A stretch of 64,000 nt of DNA from Nostoc sp. ATCC 53789 (GCF_009873495.1 NZ_CP046705.1:248001-312000), one strand, 5' to 3'; shown: positions 18,429-27,963, counted from the stretch's first letter. Notes: generated by a model not told the origin, from the letters alone. Made by a program: numbers and translations.

Positions 18429-19748
18429 ATGCTAGAAAGTCTGGGAAGAATTAAGAATCCATTAGTCAGAAGTATAGCCGCAGCAGCTACAGTTGGTTCG
18501 ATAATTACCTTATCTGCTGCTGTTGTAATTGGAGTAACCAATGCCAAAGCTAAATCTGCCTATCAATTTGGTGTCTATTCTTCACTGTTTGGAGTAGCTA
18601 GTGGTGGAGTACTTGGCTTAGTTTATACAAGCAAAGTAAGTGGAAACAAATCTACTTCAGACCTCAAAGCATCAGATAGTCATGTTTGGCAAGATTGGCG
18701 AAATTTTGTTATTGTTCGTAAGGTGAAAGAGAGCGAAGAAATTACTTCTTTCTATTTACAACCTGAAGATAAAGGGGAAATTCCTAACTTTCAACCAGGG
18801 CAATTTTTAACCATCAAACTTGATATACCTGGACAGGATAAGCCTGTAATTCGTACTTACTCACTTTCAGATTATCCTGAAAAGTGTGAATACTATCGCC
18901 TCTCTATTAAGCGGGAACCTGCACCGAATGGATTAGATGTTATGCCCGGCATAGCATCTAACTTTATGCACGATCGTATTCAAGAAGGTTCAGTAATTCT
19001 AGCAAAACCACCAAACGGTAAATTTGTTTTAGATGTGCAGAAATCTATCCCCGCAGTGTTGATTAGCAATGGTGTGGGAATTACACCGATGATTAGTATG
19101 GCGAAAGCTTGTAGTCTTCTTAATCCCACTCGTTCTATTTGGTTTGTACATGGTGCTAGAGACGGAAAATTTCATGCTTTTCGGGATGAAGTGAGGGAAA
19201 TTGCAGGGCAAAATCATAATCTGAATATGCATTTTCGCTATAGTCGTCCTACACCTGAAGATAGAGGTAAATACCACAGTGTTGGTTATATTGATGCTGC
19301 TCTTATTCAAGAGTTAATACGACAAGAAGCTGAGTATTTTTTGTGCGGTTCTCCATCTTTTATGCAGTCCATAATGCAAGGGTTGAAGGAATCGGGAGTA
19401 CCTGACAGTAGAGTATTCTTTGAATCTTTTGGTAAACCGATGAAAAGTCAGTCTGATAAACAAACTGCGGGAGCAACTGGAGATGAGACATTTGCAGAAA
19501 TTGTCTTTGCCAAATCCGGTAAAACTTTGACATGGCAACCTAATGATGGCACTATCCTAGAATTTGCCGAAGCCAATGATATTAATCCACCTTTTAGTTG
19601 TCGTGTAGGTGTTTGTGGTACTTGTATGTGTAACATCCGTGAAGGTGTAGTTGCTTACCAAGAAGAACCAACTGCAACAACTGATAAGGGTTCGGTGTTA
19701 ATTTGTATTTCTCAACCTGGAACTGCAAAATTGGTGTTGGATATTTAA
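18429..19748 (+). CDS. Flavin reductase with ferredoxin domain, membrane-anchored
   Basis: This 439-residue electron-transfer protein has one or two N-terminal transmembrane segments (about 13-36 and 45-66). An FNR-type module follows, with FAD-binding RTYSLSDYP and NAD(P)H-binding VLISNGVGITPMISMA and YFLCGSPSFM. A C-terminal plant-type [2Fe-2S] ferredoxin domain has ligands in FSCRVGVCGTCMC and a later Cys in VLICISQPG. It resembles reductases that serve oxygenases or hybrid-cluster proteins. A plausible partner is the Rieske oxygenase encoded at 14-15.5 kb, though no operon links them. Confidence 0.88.
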   Translation: MLESLGRIKNPLVRSIAAAATVGSIITLSAAVVIGVTNAKAKSAYQFGVYSSLFGVASGGVLGLVYTSKVSGNKSTSDLKASDSHVWQDWRNFVIVRKVKESEEITSFYLQPEDKGEIPNFQPGQFLTIKLDIPGQDKPVIRTYSLSDYPEKCEYYRLSIKREPAPNGLDVMPGIASNFMHDRIQEGSVILAKPPNGKFVLDVQKSIPAVLISNGVGITPMISMAKACSLLNPTRSIWFVHGARDGKFHAFRDEVREIAGQNHNLNMHFRYSRPTPEDRGKYHSVGYIDAALIQELIRQEAEYFLCGSPSFMQSIMQGLKESGVPDSRVFFESFGKPMKSQSDKQTAGATGDETFAEIVFAKSGKTLTWQPNDGTILEFAEANDINPPFSCRVGVCGTCMCNIREGVVAYQEEPTATTDKGSVLICISQPGTAKLVLDI

Positions 19749-19898
19749 TAAATTCCTCTAACAATCAAGTAATATCAAGCATATTATCTATCAGGCTTAA
19801 TATCGGTACAAAATTTTATTAGAGGAGATATAAAATTGTGCAAGTTATCTCAGTCAACTTAAGGCCTTCCCGTGAAGTACTTTGGGACTTTCGGAAGC

Positions 19899-20378
19899 TT
19901 ACTGCGACTGAGCGGACAGCGCCTTGCGGTAAACGATTTTGTCAGCGCCCGCTTGATAGAAGTCGCGTATCCGTGCTTCCTCCTCATAACCGCACTTACG
20001 GTAGAAAGCTCGCGTGCGCTCGAAGTCCGGTGTCCCCGACGTTTCCACCAGCAGTACACGCCCACTGCGTGCCATCAATGTTTGCTCAACGTAGCGTAGC
20101 AGGGTCGCACCACGTCCTTGCCCTTGGCGGTCGGGTCGGATCGCAATCAACTGTAGATTCCATGTCTGATCAGTCATCCGTTCCATCTCACAGTAAGCAA
20201 CCCCCACCGCCCCGTTGTCGTCGTCGGTAATCCAAAAGCGATTACTGTCGCTGCTACAACTGAAGTACTCAGACAGCATTTCGCCAAGCTCCTCAATTTG
20301 GTTCGGTTGGAACAGTCCGGTTGCGTCTGCTAAGGCAATCAGTGCGGTTGTGTCATCGGGTCTGGTCGGTCGAATCAT
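19899..20378 (-). CDS. GNAT family N-acetyltransferase
   Basis: This 159-residue acetyl-CoA-dependent acetyltransferase shows motif A as LQLIAIRPDRQGQGRGATLLRYVE (acetyl-CoA pyrophosphate loop QGQGRG) and motif B near ERTRAFYRKCGYEEEA. The substrate is unknown. It is transcribed divergently from a TetR regulator across a twin palindrome, so it is probably the regulator's target. Its GC content is visibly higher than that of its neighbours, suggesting recent transfer of the pair. Confidence 0.88.
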   Translation of the reverse strand: MIRPTRPDDTTALIALADATGLFQPNQIEELGEMLSEYFSCSSDSNRFWITDDDNGAVGVAYCEMERMTDQTWNLQLIAIRPDRQGQGRGATLLRYVEQTLMARSGRVLLVETSGTPDFERTRAFYRKCGYEEEARIRDFYQAGADKIVYRKALSAQSQ

Positions 20379-20420
20379 CGCAAACTCCGTGTGTAAAACA
20401 GGTTAGTCTCTGGAGTAAAT

Positions 20421-20467
20421 ATCACAACAGTTGTTATGTAGCATTAAAACATAACAACTGTTGTGAT
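20421..20467. promoter_or_regulatory. Twin palindromic operator between GNAT and TetR genes
   Basis: Two 19-bp arms (20421-20439 and 20449-20467) are perfect inverted repeats separated by 9 bp. Each arm itself contains an 11-bp palindrome (ACAAC-A/T-GTTGT). This is the arrangement expected for two TetR dimers controlling both divergent promoters. Confidence 0.8.
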
Positions 20468-20514
20468 AAGATGTCAAGATACTTGTTTAATGTTGCTGTA
20501 AACCGAGGAGAGCT

Positions 20515-21099
20515 ATGAGTTATGACGATCGCCGTATTGAAGTCACTAAAGCAGCATGGCGGGTGATTGTCCGTGAAGGATTGGATCGTGCCAGTATGCG
20601 GGCGATCGCGCAAGAACTTGGCTCTTCGACCGGGGTTGTTACCCATTACTTTCGAGACAAAGAAGAACTTACCCTATTTGCCCTGGAACAGGTGTTTGAA
20701 AACGTCCTACAGGATATGAAAACATCTGCCCAGGGACGGCAGGGAATTGACAGACTAGCACAGATGATTTTTGTGGCTCTACCTCTGGAGGACATTGACA
20801 AAGCTGATTGGAAGGTTTGGGTGGCATTTTTGGGTTATTCTATAGGGCGTGATCGCCTTGTTCAAGAACACCGAAAACGCTATGACTTTTTACGGCAGAT
20901 TATTTGTCAAGAGTTAGCTGATTTACAAGAAGCCTTGGTGATTCGAGCCGATATTGATTTAACCCTCGAAGCCAATGCACTCATTGCCCTAGTGGATGGC
21001 ATTGGCACTGGTGTTGTCATTTATCCTGAGCAGTTCTCCGCAGATCAACAAAAATATCTTGTGCTACGACATATCAATGGTTTGCTGACATCATCTTGA
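20515..21099 (+). CDS. TetR/AcrR family transcriptional repressor
   Basis: This 194-residue repressor has an N-terminal helix-turn-helix (RASMRAIAQELGSSTGVVTHYFRDKEEL, about residues 22-50) and a BetI-type ligand-binding C-domain (TetR_C_6-like). A GAGGAG ribosome-binding site precedes the ATG. It most likely represses itself and the divergent acetyltransferase gene through the twin palindrome at 20421-20467. Ligand unknown. Confidence 0.9.
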   Translation: MSYDDRRIEVTKAAWRVIVREGLDRASMRAIAQELGSSTGVVTHYFRDKEELTLFALEQVFENVLQDMKTSAQGRQGIDRLAQMIFVALPLEDIDKADWKVWVAFLGYSIGRDRLVQEHRKRYDFLRQIICQELADLQEALVIRADIDLTLEANALIALVDGIGTGVVIYPEQFSADQQKYLVLRHINGLLTSS

Positions 21100-21341
21100 A
21101 CATCAAGGAACAGATAATATCGAAACGATCATTGATTTTGATAATAAAAATTAATATTGATTTTTCCTGAGTTTATCCTAGATTTTTATTTATCAATTCA
21201 CCTAGCAAACGAGCGATCACTATGTTGTAATAAATGACTTGCCGAAGCTGGCTAAACTTCAAGCAAAGTTCCCTGATATGTATAGCAAGTAAGAGGATTT
21301 GCAGCATTCGACTTTTAATAGCCCCTCAATCCGGTGAAAGA
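21100..21341. other. Intergenic with a possible gene tail
   Basis: A plus-strand frame ending at 21292 reads HYVVINDLPKLAKLQAKFPD, which looks like the end of a protein but has no start. Otherwise I see nothing here. Confidence 0.3.
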
Positions 21342-21833
21342 TTAGCCTATCCTGTAAGACGCTCGTCCATGCTTCTTTTGATATTGCTGATGATACTCTT
21401 CCGCTCTATAAAATTGTGATGTAGGTACAATCTCCGTCACAATTGGATTTTTGTGATAACGAGAACTATTTTCAAGCTGCTCCTTGGAGGCTCTTGCTAA
21501 TAATTCCTGCTCTGGAGTTTGGAAAAATATCACTGACCGATATTGATAACCAACATCTAGCTCCTGGTGGTTTGGTTCTGTGGGATTGTGCTTATTCCAA
21601 AACACATTTAGCAGTTCATCATAAGATACTATTGCTGGATTGTATTCCACTTCCACTGCCTCAGCATGTCCAGTTTTGCCTCTACAAACATCTTCATAGG
21701 TTGGATTCTCAAAGTGTCCGCCACTGTAACCAACTGCTGTAGAATTTACTCCTTTTACTTGACTAAATGCTGCTTCAACTCCCCAGAAACAACCTGCTCC
21801 AAATGTCGCTTTTTGTAGATTAGTATTTTGCAT
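21342..21833 (-). CDS. msrA: Peptide methionine (S)-S-oxide reductase
   Basis: MsrA repairs oxidised methionine in proteins using thioredoxin. The catalytic motif GAGCFWG (nucleophile Cys15) is at the N-terminus. Other family blocks are VGYSGGHFENPTYEDVC, GHAEAVEVEYNP, DVGYQYRSVIF and FYRAEEYHQQY. The length of 163 residues is normal for a single-domain MsrA. No MsrB is adjacent. It is monocistronic on the minus strand. Confidence 0.95.
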   Translation of the reverse strand: MQNTNLQKATFGAGCFWGVEAAFSQVKGVNSTAVGYSGGHFENPTYEDVCRGKTGHAEAVEVEYNPAIVSYDELLNVFWNKHNPTEPNHQELDVGYQYRSVIFFQTPEQELLARASKEQLENSSRYHKNPIVTEIVPTSQFYRAEEYHQQYQKKHGRASYRIG

Positions 21834-22180
21834 ATCTTTGACACTCTTTTGTGATAATTTTAAATGAAACTCATCAAATCAAACAGATACTTTATAAGAA
21901 AATATTTTATAACTTGAGTTTAGACTAGATTGATTGCAGAAGTAGGGTAAAGGGATGGAATTCCCCCAAACCCAGTAAACTTTACTATGCACCCCAATAT
22001 TTTGGCATTTGTTACTTTTGCAAGATGTTTACTAAGTAATAGGAAACGACCTTGCAACGCTGAGTAGAAAATAAACGCTTGGTAAAAAATGAGATTTTTC
22101 CCGATTAATAGCGAATGCAAGTATAGACTGACCATTGATTTTTATGCAAGCAAATCGCAGTTGTGTTATTATCCAGATGA

Positions 22181-22294
22181 ATCTCGGTTCTAGTGGGGAA
22201 CAGCCACTAGAGGAAACGGGGAAAGTCCGGTGTAAATCCGGCGCTGTCCCGCAGCTGTAAACAAGGCTTGCCTTGTGAGTCAGAATGCCCGCCG
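22181..22294 (+). ncRNA. Cobalamin riboswitch
   Basis: The conserved core is plain: a stem CTAGTGG...CCACTAG at 22189-22210, then GGGGAAAGTCCGGTGTAAATCC (22218-22239), GCGCTGTCCCGCAGCTGTAA (22241-22260), the AAGGC-TTGCCTT stem, and the B12-box-like tail GAGTCAGAATGCCCGCC (22278-22294). Such switches shut off downstream genes when adenosyl- or methylcobalamin is abundant. Downstream on the plus strand there is no intact cobalamin gene, only a 31-codon ORF (22345-22440). A cobW remnant lies at 27.96 kb. Confidence 0.9.
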
Positions 22295-22960
22295 AAGTTG
22301 ACTTGTAAATTTTGTACATCTGCGAGGCACAGATAAGTATTTTTATGAAGGTTTATACAACTAATCAGCTTTACGTTCTCATAGTGCCACATATCAAGAC
22401 GCTACAGATTACGACTTTCTATGAGAGGGTAAGCGGTTAATTTTCGGTACAAATTGTGTCTTGAGATCCAGTGATCGCTGTAATCTACTCCAGACGAGAG
22501 TATCGTTTGTAAATAGTCATTGCGACAAAAAAACGCTGTATTAACTAATAGGTGGAAGTTGTTTAAAACAGGTAGAAAATGGCGTGTATGACGTACATAG
22601 TCATGTTTGACCACTGAACAAATACTTTCCCAATCTCGCATAGAAATTGCTAAGTTACTAAATGAATACTCCAGTTAATTATCATGTCGAAATTCTATCT
22701 TCACCGAACTGGGAAGATTCCTACTGCTATTCACCCCTTTGTCAAACAAACGAGTATCCCTCAAGGCAAACACAAGCCCAGTCTACTGAAAGGGAAAATT
22801 ACTCAAGATGTTCAAAACATTGCAATATCGATGTATCGGATAATTTATATTGCAATTGCATCCGTCGGGCGGTTACGACATAGCTTGTCTGATTCGGGAC
22901 GAGCAGCAATAAATAAACCGTTAGATCGACTCAAATAGATGTACAGGATAGTTCAAAAAA
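22295..22960. other. Decayed region downstream of the riboswitch
   Basis: Several short open frames occur: plus 22345-22440 (MKVYTTNQLYVLIVPHIKTL...), minus 22402-22641 (79 codons, MRDWESICSVVKHDYVRHTR...), and plus 22684-22938 (84 codons). None is recognised and they overlap or conflict. The first has the position expected for the start of a riboswitch-controlled gene and may be the stump of one. Confidence 0.35.
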
Positions 22961-23935
22961 ATGCCAAGTTTATTATATTCTGTAATTGGTTTTCTGATGC
23001 TATTAGTAATTGGAATTGCGGCTTATTTCCTAACTGCCCGCAAGTATCAATCCTCATCCACAGTTGCCAATTCCTACGATCAATGGACTCTTGACGGGAT
23101 TGTTGAGTTTTATTGGGGAGAACACATTCACCTTGGTCACTACGGTTCACCGCCACGACAAAAAGATTTTCTGGCTGCTAAATCTGACTTTGTACATGAA
23201 ATGGTTAAATGGGGTGGAATAGAAAAATTACCCCCTGGTACTACCGTCTTAGATGTTGGCTGTGGTATTGGCGGCAGCAGTCGGATTTTAGCGCGAGATT
23301 ATAGGTTTGCTGTCACAGGGATTACCATCAGTCCTATTCAGGTGAAACGTGCCCAGGAATTAACACCCGTTGGGCTAAACGCCCAGTTTGCGGTTGATGA
23401 TGCAATGGCATTGTCGTTTCCAGATGCCAGTTTTGATGTCGTTTGGTCTATTGAAGCAGGCCCCCACATGCCAGATAAAACCGTTTTTGCTAGAGAATTA
23501 ATGCGGGTGCTAAAGCCAGGTGGAGTGTTGGTTGTAGCTGACTGGAATCAGAGGGATGACCGCCAAAAGCCACTAAATTTTTGGGAGAAACGAGTAATGC
23601 AGCAACTCCTCGATCAGTGGTCTCATCCAGCTTTTTCCAGCATTGAAGGCTTTTCTGAGCTTTTGGCAGGGACAGAATTAGTTGAAGGAGAGGTAATTAC
23701 GGCAGACTGGACGCAAGAAACCCTTCCTTCTTGGTTCGATTCGATTTGGCAAGGAGTGGCTCGACCAGAGGGATTAGTGCGTTTTGGGCTGTCTGGTTTC
23801 ATCAAGTCTGTGCGCGAGGTACCGACGCTTTTACTGATGCGTTTGGCGTTTGGTACAGGATTGTGTCGATTTGGAATGTTCCGGGCTGTACGGGCAAATG
23901 GAAGCACAGAATTCATGGACAGAAACTTTTGCTAA
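22961..23935 (+). CDS. MPBQ/MSBQ-type methyltransferase (Sll0418-like)
   Basis: This 324-residue SAM-dependent methyltransferase is closely similar in layout to Synechocystis Sll0418, which methylates 2-methyl-6-phytylbenzoquinol in tocopherol synthesis. It has an N-terminal membrane helix (about residues 5-26) and the family's SYDQWTLDGIVEFYWGEHIHLGHYG block. The SAM motif is VLDVGCGIGGSSRILA, followed by VVWSIEAGPHMPDK and LVVADWNQRDDR. The C-terminal part (FIKSVREVPTLLLMRLAFG) is also as in Sll0418. It lies 0.67 kb downstream of the cobalamin riboswitch; whether that controls it is uncertain. Confidence 0.88.
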   Translation: MPSLLYSVIGFLMLLVIGIAAYFLTARKYQSSSTVANSYDQWTLDGIVEFYWGEHIHLGHYGSPPRQKDFLAAKSDFVHEMVKWGGIEKLPPGTTVLDVGCGIGGSSRILARDYRFAVTGITISPIQVKRAQELTPVGLNAQFAVDDAMALSFPDASFDVVWSIEAGPHMPDKTVFARELMRVLKPGGVLVVADWNQRDDRQKPLNFWEKRVMQQLLDQWSHPAFSSIEGFSELLAGTELVEGEVITADWTQETLPSWFDSIWQGVARPEGLVRFGLSGFIKSVREVPTLLLMRLAFGTGLCRFGMFRAVRANGSTEFMDRNFC

Positions 23936-24170
23936 CCAAAATCCCTCAAGCTTGGTTAGGTAGCGATTGCAGCTATTTATGAATATTTGGATTTTAAATA
24001 AGTTTGGGGGGTTAAATCCCCTAGTTCTAGAGGCAGAACACAATTGAAGCCTACAGGACTTACGCATTGACAGGAATATGACCATGTGTATTCAAGCCCA
24101 TCTTTTGTTCAAGATGTTCCAGAATGAAGTCACGAGCCACCTGAAGAGACAAATTTCTCTGGACTTCATA

Positions 24171-25292
24171 AGTAGCTAGGCACAATTAAATATAAGACGC
24201 TCAAGGGCATATTCCCCCTTTACGCTTCTAGCTTCCATGCCATCAATAATTGCCATAGCCAAATCGTAGTTATTGTCAAACATTTGTCCAGCAATTTCAT
24301 GAGTTTTTAGTTGATGCCACTCTTCCTCTATCCGATTCATTTCGGAACAATAAGGTGGTAAAAAGAAAACGAATAATCCTTTTTCCTGCCACTCAAGCCA
24401 TTTTTGTTTTGCTTTCTTACTGGTATGTAAGGAACCATTATCGTGAACAATAACACTGATGCGACCAGTTTCAACTAAAGTGTTTTGTGCCTTAGCTGCA
24501 ACCCAATCCATAACCTCGATGTAGCGTTTTGTTTTGAACCCACCTTGAACCAAGGCATATTCAAAACTGACTTGGGGTTGCCATAAACCCAAAATACTAA
24601 TGCGACCACCACGGCTACCAACTTGTGCCATTTGTTTTTGGCTACCGATACGACTGTAACTATAGCTAACGGGACTCCAACGACAACACCCAGACTCATC
24701 AAGATACTTAAGCTCGACATAACCCTCTACTGCCGCTTGCTTTAAGGTATCTAGGTCTGCTTGCTTAATTCGTCGTTTTTCTGGGTCTTGTTTTCTCTTA
24801 TGAGTATGGCGGGTGCGTTTCCATTTCCACTTTTTTTTGAGCAAACGTCGCAAACGAGACGGACTCAATTGCACATTTCTATCTTGAGCCAATTTTTCTG
24901 ATAACTGCAAACTGTTATAAGTACGGGGCTCTACCTCTAAGCAATCCTCTAAATATGCTAAGTCTGCCTCAAGCCATTTGCACTTTGCTCCTCGCCCGGA
25001 AGTTTCCCACAGTCCTCCCAAACCCTTATTTTCCCAACGCCTCAGTGTTGCTCGTACCGTATGTTCGTGACACTCAAAAATTTTAGCTATCGCTGGTACA
25101 TTCCATCCTTGGGCATTTAATCGAATTATGTGGGCACGCTCTCGTGTCCGTTGAGGAACTGTTGTCGCTGACCGTAACTCCAAAAGCGTCAAATCTTCTA
25201 AATCTGTTAATCTAACTCGCAATGGAGCAGACATCTCGTAGAACCTATTTTTTAGACCTTCTCTATCTTATATTTAATTGTAACCACCTACT
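24171..25292 (-). mobile_element. IS630-family element (inner)
   Basis: Terminal repeats of 27 bp at 24171-24197 and 25266-25292 share a perfect inner ACAATTAAATATAAGA. The element is flanked by TA dinucleotides (24169-24170 and 25293-25294), the usual IS630 target duplication. It sits inside the outer transposase gene. Confidence 0.88.
24176..25234 (-). CDS. IS630-family transposase, single frame
   Basis: This 352-residue transposase is intact. It has an N-terminal homeodomain-like helix-turn-helix (WNVPAIAKIFECHEHTVRATLRRW), then an HTH_33-like segment, then DDE_3. Catalytic residues are in KYLDESGCCRW, VIVHDNGSLHTS and EMNRIEEEW. The element that carries it has intact ends and TA flanks, so it may be active. 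Confidence 0.92.
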   Translation of the reverse strand: MSAPLRVRLTDLEDLTLLELRSATTVPQRTRERAHIIRLNAQGWNVPAIAKIFECHEHTVRATLRRWENKGLGGLWETSGRGAKCKWLEADLAYLEDCLEVEPRTYNSLQLSEKLAQDRNVQLSPSRLRRLLKKKWKWKRTRHTHKRKQDPEKRRIKQADLDTLKQAAVEGYVELKYLDESGCCRWSPVSYSYSRIGSQKQMAQVGSRGGRISILGLWQPQVSFEYALVQGGFKTKRYIEVMDWVAAKAQNTLVETGRISVIVHDNGSLHTSKKAKQKWLEWQEKGLFVFFLPPYCSEMNRIEEEWHQLKTHEIAGQMFDNNYDLAMAIIDGMEARSVKGEYALERLIFNCA

Positions 25293-25967
25293 TACCAGTT
25301 TTCAATTAACTCTTCGGTTCGCATTAATTCTAGTTGTGTAAAGGCGCGGATAGCGCTAAAAAAGTGAGTTTTAATTGCCTCAGACTTCCTCACCATGAAT
25401 AGTTCAATTCCACACACCTGCTTGATAGCTCGATGGTAGCATTCAATCCCCCAATGAATTGAATGTAATTCATTCAACTCTGTCAGAGAAATTAAAAACA
25501 GTGCATCCTTGTCAGGTACAAACATAATGTAATATCTATGAGTTTCGTTTTTGAAACTTCTCCGAAATACTTTCACTTGCCCAAACTTCTTCAGATACAC
25601 TATTAAACCAGTTTCGGGAATTTCTATATTTTGGACTTGGATAAAATTTTTCCCATCAACTGAACATAAACGATTTTTGGCTATACCAGTTAAAAACTCT
25701 AATCCCTTGTTTTTAAAGAACTTCAGGTTTTTATTACTGGAATACCAAGCGTCAGTAGTCACAGTATGAGGCTCTAATCCCCACACTAAAACCTCCGTAA
25801 TCATGTCTCGTAAATAATCATTTTTTGTCTGACCATCCTGTTTGTCATAAATTCGATAATTTACAGGTATAGATTTACCTGATAAATCCGTGTAATACAA
25901 GGTAATTAGTTGAATCCCTTTGACTGTACGATGATGCCTTCCTGAATAAACGTAACTAATTAGTTCT

Positions 25968-27514
25968 GTAAGGATTCAGGTCTAAACGAGAGGAATTAAA
26001 GAAGGGGTCTGCACAGAAGAGTTAACCATCGCTTTGATAGCTTGGTCAAAAAACTCAATTACAGAGCGTCCTTGACGGCGACAAGTTTGTATAACAGTCA
26101 ATAAATTAGCAGTATCTTGGAATCGCTTCATAGAACGAGAACCACCACTGACTTTTCGTTTTGTGACTGCTAAACGTAATGTTCGTTCTGCTAAATTATT
26201 ATCAGGGGGTATGTCCGGGTGGTCTAAGAAATACCACCATTGATGAGCTTTATTACGTAAGGAGCGTAAAAGTTTACCAGCTTCTCCTCCAGCTTTATCA
26301 ATCCATGAATGAATGGAAGATTCAACTTTTATTTTAAACTCGGATGCCCAACTCCAGAACTCATCAATGTTTTTAGTTTGTTGGAAGAGAGCATAGTTTT
26401 TAAAACCTTCATCTATCAGGCTGACAAATGCTGACCCAATCTCTTTGTTATTCAAGCCAGGAATTAAGATGAGTTTCTTGAAGTGACGGCGTAAATGCGC
26501 CTGACATTTCTGTTGGGCTTTCACCGGATAACCGTTATAAGCACTAAAGTCATCAGAACTGAGTACACCAGAGTAACTTGAACCCAAAATTGCCTCTAAT
26601 TCGGCGCGAGAACGAGTATCAGCCGCATGAAATAAAGCGAAATCGGTATTGGCAAAAATCCATAACCATTCTTTTACCCCTTTGATTACCCAAGGTGTTT
26701 CATCCGAATGGATATTCGGCTGGGTTTGTTTTATCCACTCTTTAAGGTTGTCAATACTTTGAGCTACGGCACCATCTATTCGTTCATTTGTGGCTACTAA
26801 AGTCCCGACTCCAATTTCTATTTCACCCAGTTCCCACAACAATTCTTGTTGTTTCTCGTATGGTAAATGCCCGTAATTATTTATCCATCCCAAGAAAGCT
26901 TGCAGTCTGATTCCTATATCTTGTCCCGGTACTATTTCTGGCGACCAGTCTGCTGTTTGTTTTGACCCACACTCGCTGCAAATACAGGTATGTCTTTGAT
27001 ATTCTACGATTTCGATAGGTCTTTCTACCAACTGTGCTACTTGCTGGGTTTCTATTTTTATTGGTTCGTTACTGAATTCCTTTTGACCACAACAAAAACA
27101 CACTTGCGGTCTTAATATCTCAAACCTATCTACTCTCCCAAAACCCTTTCTCGTTTTTCCCCGATGTCCTGGCTGTCCTCCTGGTTTCCGTTTTGGCGTT
27201 TCACTCTCCCCTGCTTCATCTTCAAGTTTTTTCTCGGTTTTTTTGAGGATGTCTGCCGACGGTGGTTTTGATGATGTTGTGCTGTCTAAGTCTCTACTAA
27301 CTTTGAGTTTCTCTATTACAGATTCTAGTTCTATTACTCTGGATTTTAGCTGTTCTATAGCTTTTGCCTGCTCCATAAGCATCTCTACCAGTTGCTCTTT
27401 CTCCAACTGTTTTAGGGTTTCAGTGTCTAGTTTTAGTGGCAGGTTTTTTTCCATAATTGCTATATTCTGCTTCCCCTACCACACTTGTCAATACCCCAGC
27501 ACCTGAATCCTTAC
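25968..27514 (-). mobile_element. IS66-family element, single transposase gene
   Basis: The ends are GTAAGGATTCAGGT at 25968 and its complement ending at 27514. The flanking 8-bp duplication TTAGTTCT (25960-25967 and 27515-27522) is the expected IS66 length. Only the large transposase is present, without tnpA/tnpB helper genes, as in the ISBst12-type subgroup. A 70-bp relative of its ends occurs at 53.7 kb. Confidence 0.9.
25982..27454 (-). CDS. IS66-family transposase
   Basis: This 490-residue transposase begins with a leucine-rich coiled coil (about residues 10-50) and a basic QPGHRGKTRKGFG segment. A zinc ribbon follows (CFCCGQ and CICSECGSK). The DDE core shows HSDETPW, LSSDDFSAYNGY and DNNLAERTLRLAVTKRK. 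Length and motifs are complete, so it may be functional. Confidence 0.93.
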   Translation of the reverse strand: MEKNLPLKLDTETLKQLEKEQLVEMLMEQAKAIEQLKSRVIELESVIEKLKVSRDLDSTTSSKPPSADILKKTEKKLEDEAGESETPKRKPGGQPGHRGKTRKGFGRVDRFEILRPQVCFCCGQKEFSNEPIKIETQQVAQLVERPIEIVEYQRHTCICSECGSKQTADWSPEIVPGQDIGIRLQAFLGWINNYGHLPYEKQQELLWELGEIEIGVGTLVATNERIDGAVAQSIDNLKEWIKQTQPNIHSDETPWVIKGVKEWLWIFANTDFALFHAADTRSRAELEAILGSSYSGVLSSDDFSAYNGYPVKAQQKCQAHLRRHFKKLILIPGLNNKEIGSAFVSLIDEGFKNYALFQQTKNIDEFWSWASEFKIKVESSIHSWIDKAGGEAGKLLRSLRNKAHQWWYFLDHPDIPPDNNLAERTLRLAVTKRKVSGGSRSMKRFQDTANLLTVIQTCRRQGRSVIEFFDQAIKAMVNSSVQTPSLIPLV

Positions 27515-27963
27515 TTAGTTCTGTTAATTTTGGGTCACTATGAGGCTTGTCAATTACTGTATCGTCTGCACTTAATATGCCACCTACTAAGTTGATATCG
27601 AGCTTAACTTCATCAAATAAGTCTTTTGGTTCATACTGCTCACGCAGCAAAAATCTATTGACACTATCATGAGACAAATCTTCCATGATTTCTGCCAAAC
27701 GTGTGCAGCCTGCGTACTTTGATTCTGCTAATAAAAACAGAGTATAAGTGTTGAGATCACACTTGGCGGTCGATGGCTTCGTAGTTGCTCTGATAGTCTT
27801 CACCCTTAATACAGACAACCTCAGTATTATCTGTCTTTCAATGCCTTTGGTGGCTAGCGATCGCCTATTTCTTCCTGATTTATTTCATACATTCTTTGCC
27901 TATTTTGTCAATGCGTAAGTCCTGGCCTAGCTAAATCTCCGTCACAAAACGTAATTATGAATT

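Larger units (their letters stand above)
24060..27818 (-). pseudogene. IS4/IS701-like transposase in three pieces
   Basis: Piece one (27818 to 27523) reads TKPSTAKCDLNTYTLFLLAE...GGILSADDTVIDKPHSDPKL. The IS66 element then intervenes. Piece two (25959 to 25295) reads YYTDLSGKSIPVNYRIYDKQ...LHSIHWGIECYHRAIKQVCG and ENW. The IS630 element follows. Piece three (24168 to 24060) reads YEVQRNLSLQVARDFILEHL...HIPVNA, with its stop inside the terminal repeat. Joined, they give a continuous DDE transposase (Asp in SADDTVID and TTDAWYSSN; Glu in IHWGIECYHR). Confidence 0.85.
24054..27924 (-). mobile_element. IS4/IS701-like element carrying two nested ISs
   Basis: A 19-bp perfect inverted repeat (24054-24072 and 27906-27924, beginning CAGGACTTACGCATTGACA) is flanked by the 5-bp duplication GCCTA (24049-24053 and 27925-27929). 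Inside, the transposase gene is interrupted by an IS630 element (24171-25292) and an IS66 element (25968-27514). Removing both with their target duplications leaves an element of about 1.19 kb. Confidence 0.85.

Noticed and set aside
19838..20230. Long plus-strand frame over the acetyltransferase gene
   Set aside because: It is the antisense shadow of a clear GNAT gene with all its motifs on the minus strand.
24001..24030. GGGGGGTTAAATCCCC hairpin after the methyltransferase gene as a terminator
   Set aside because: No U-run follows the stem, so a rho-independent terminator cannot be claimed.
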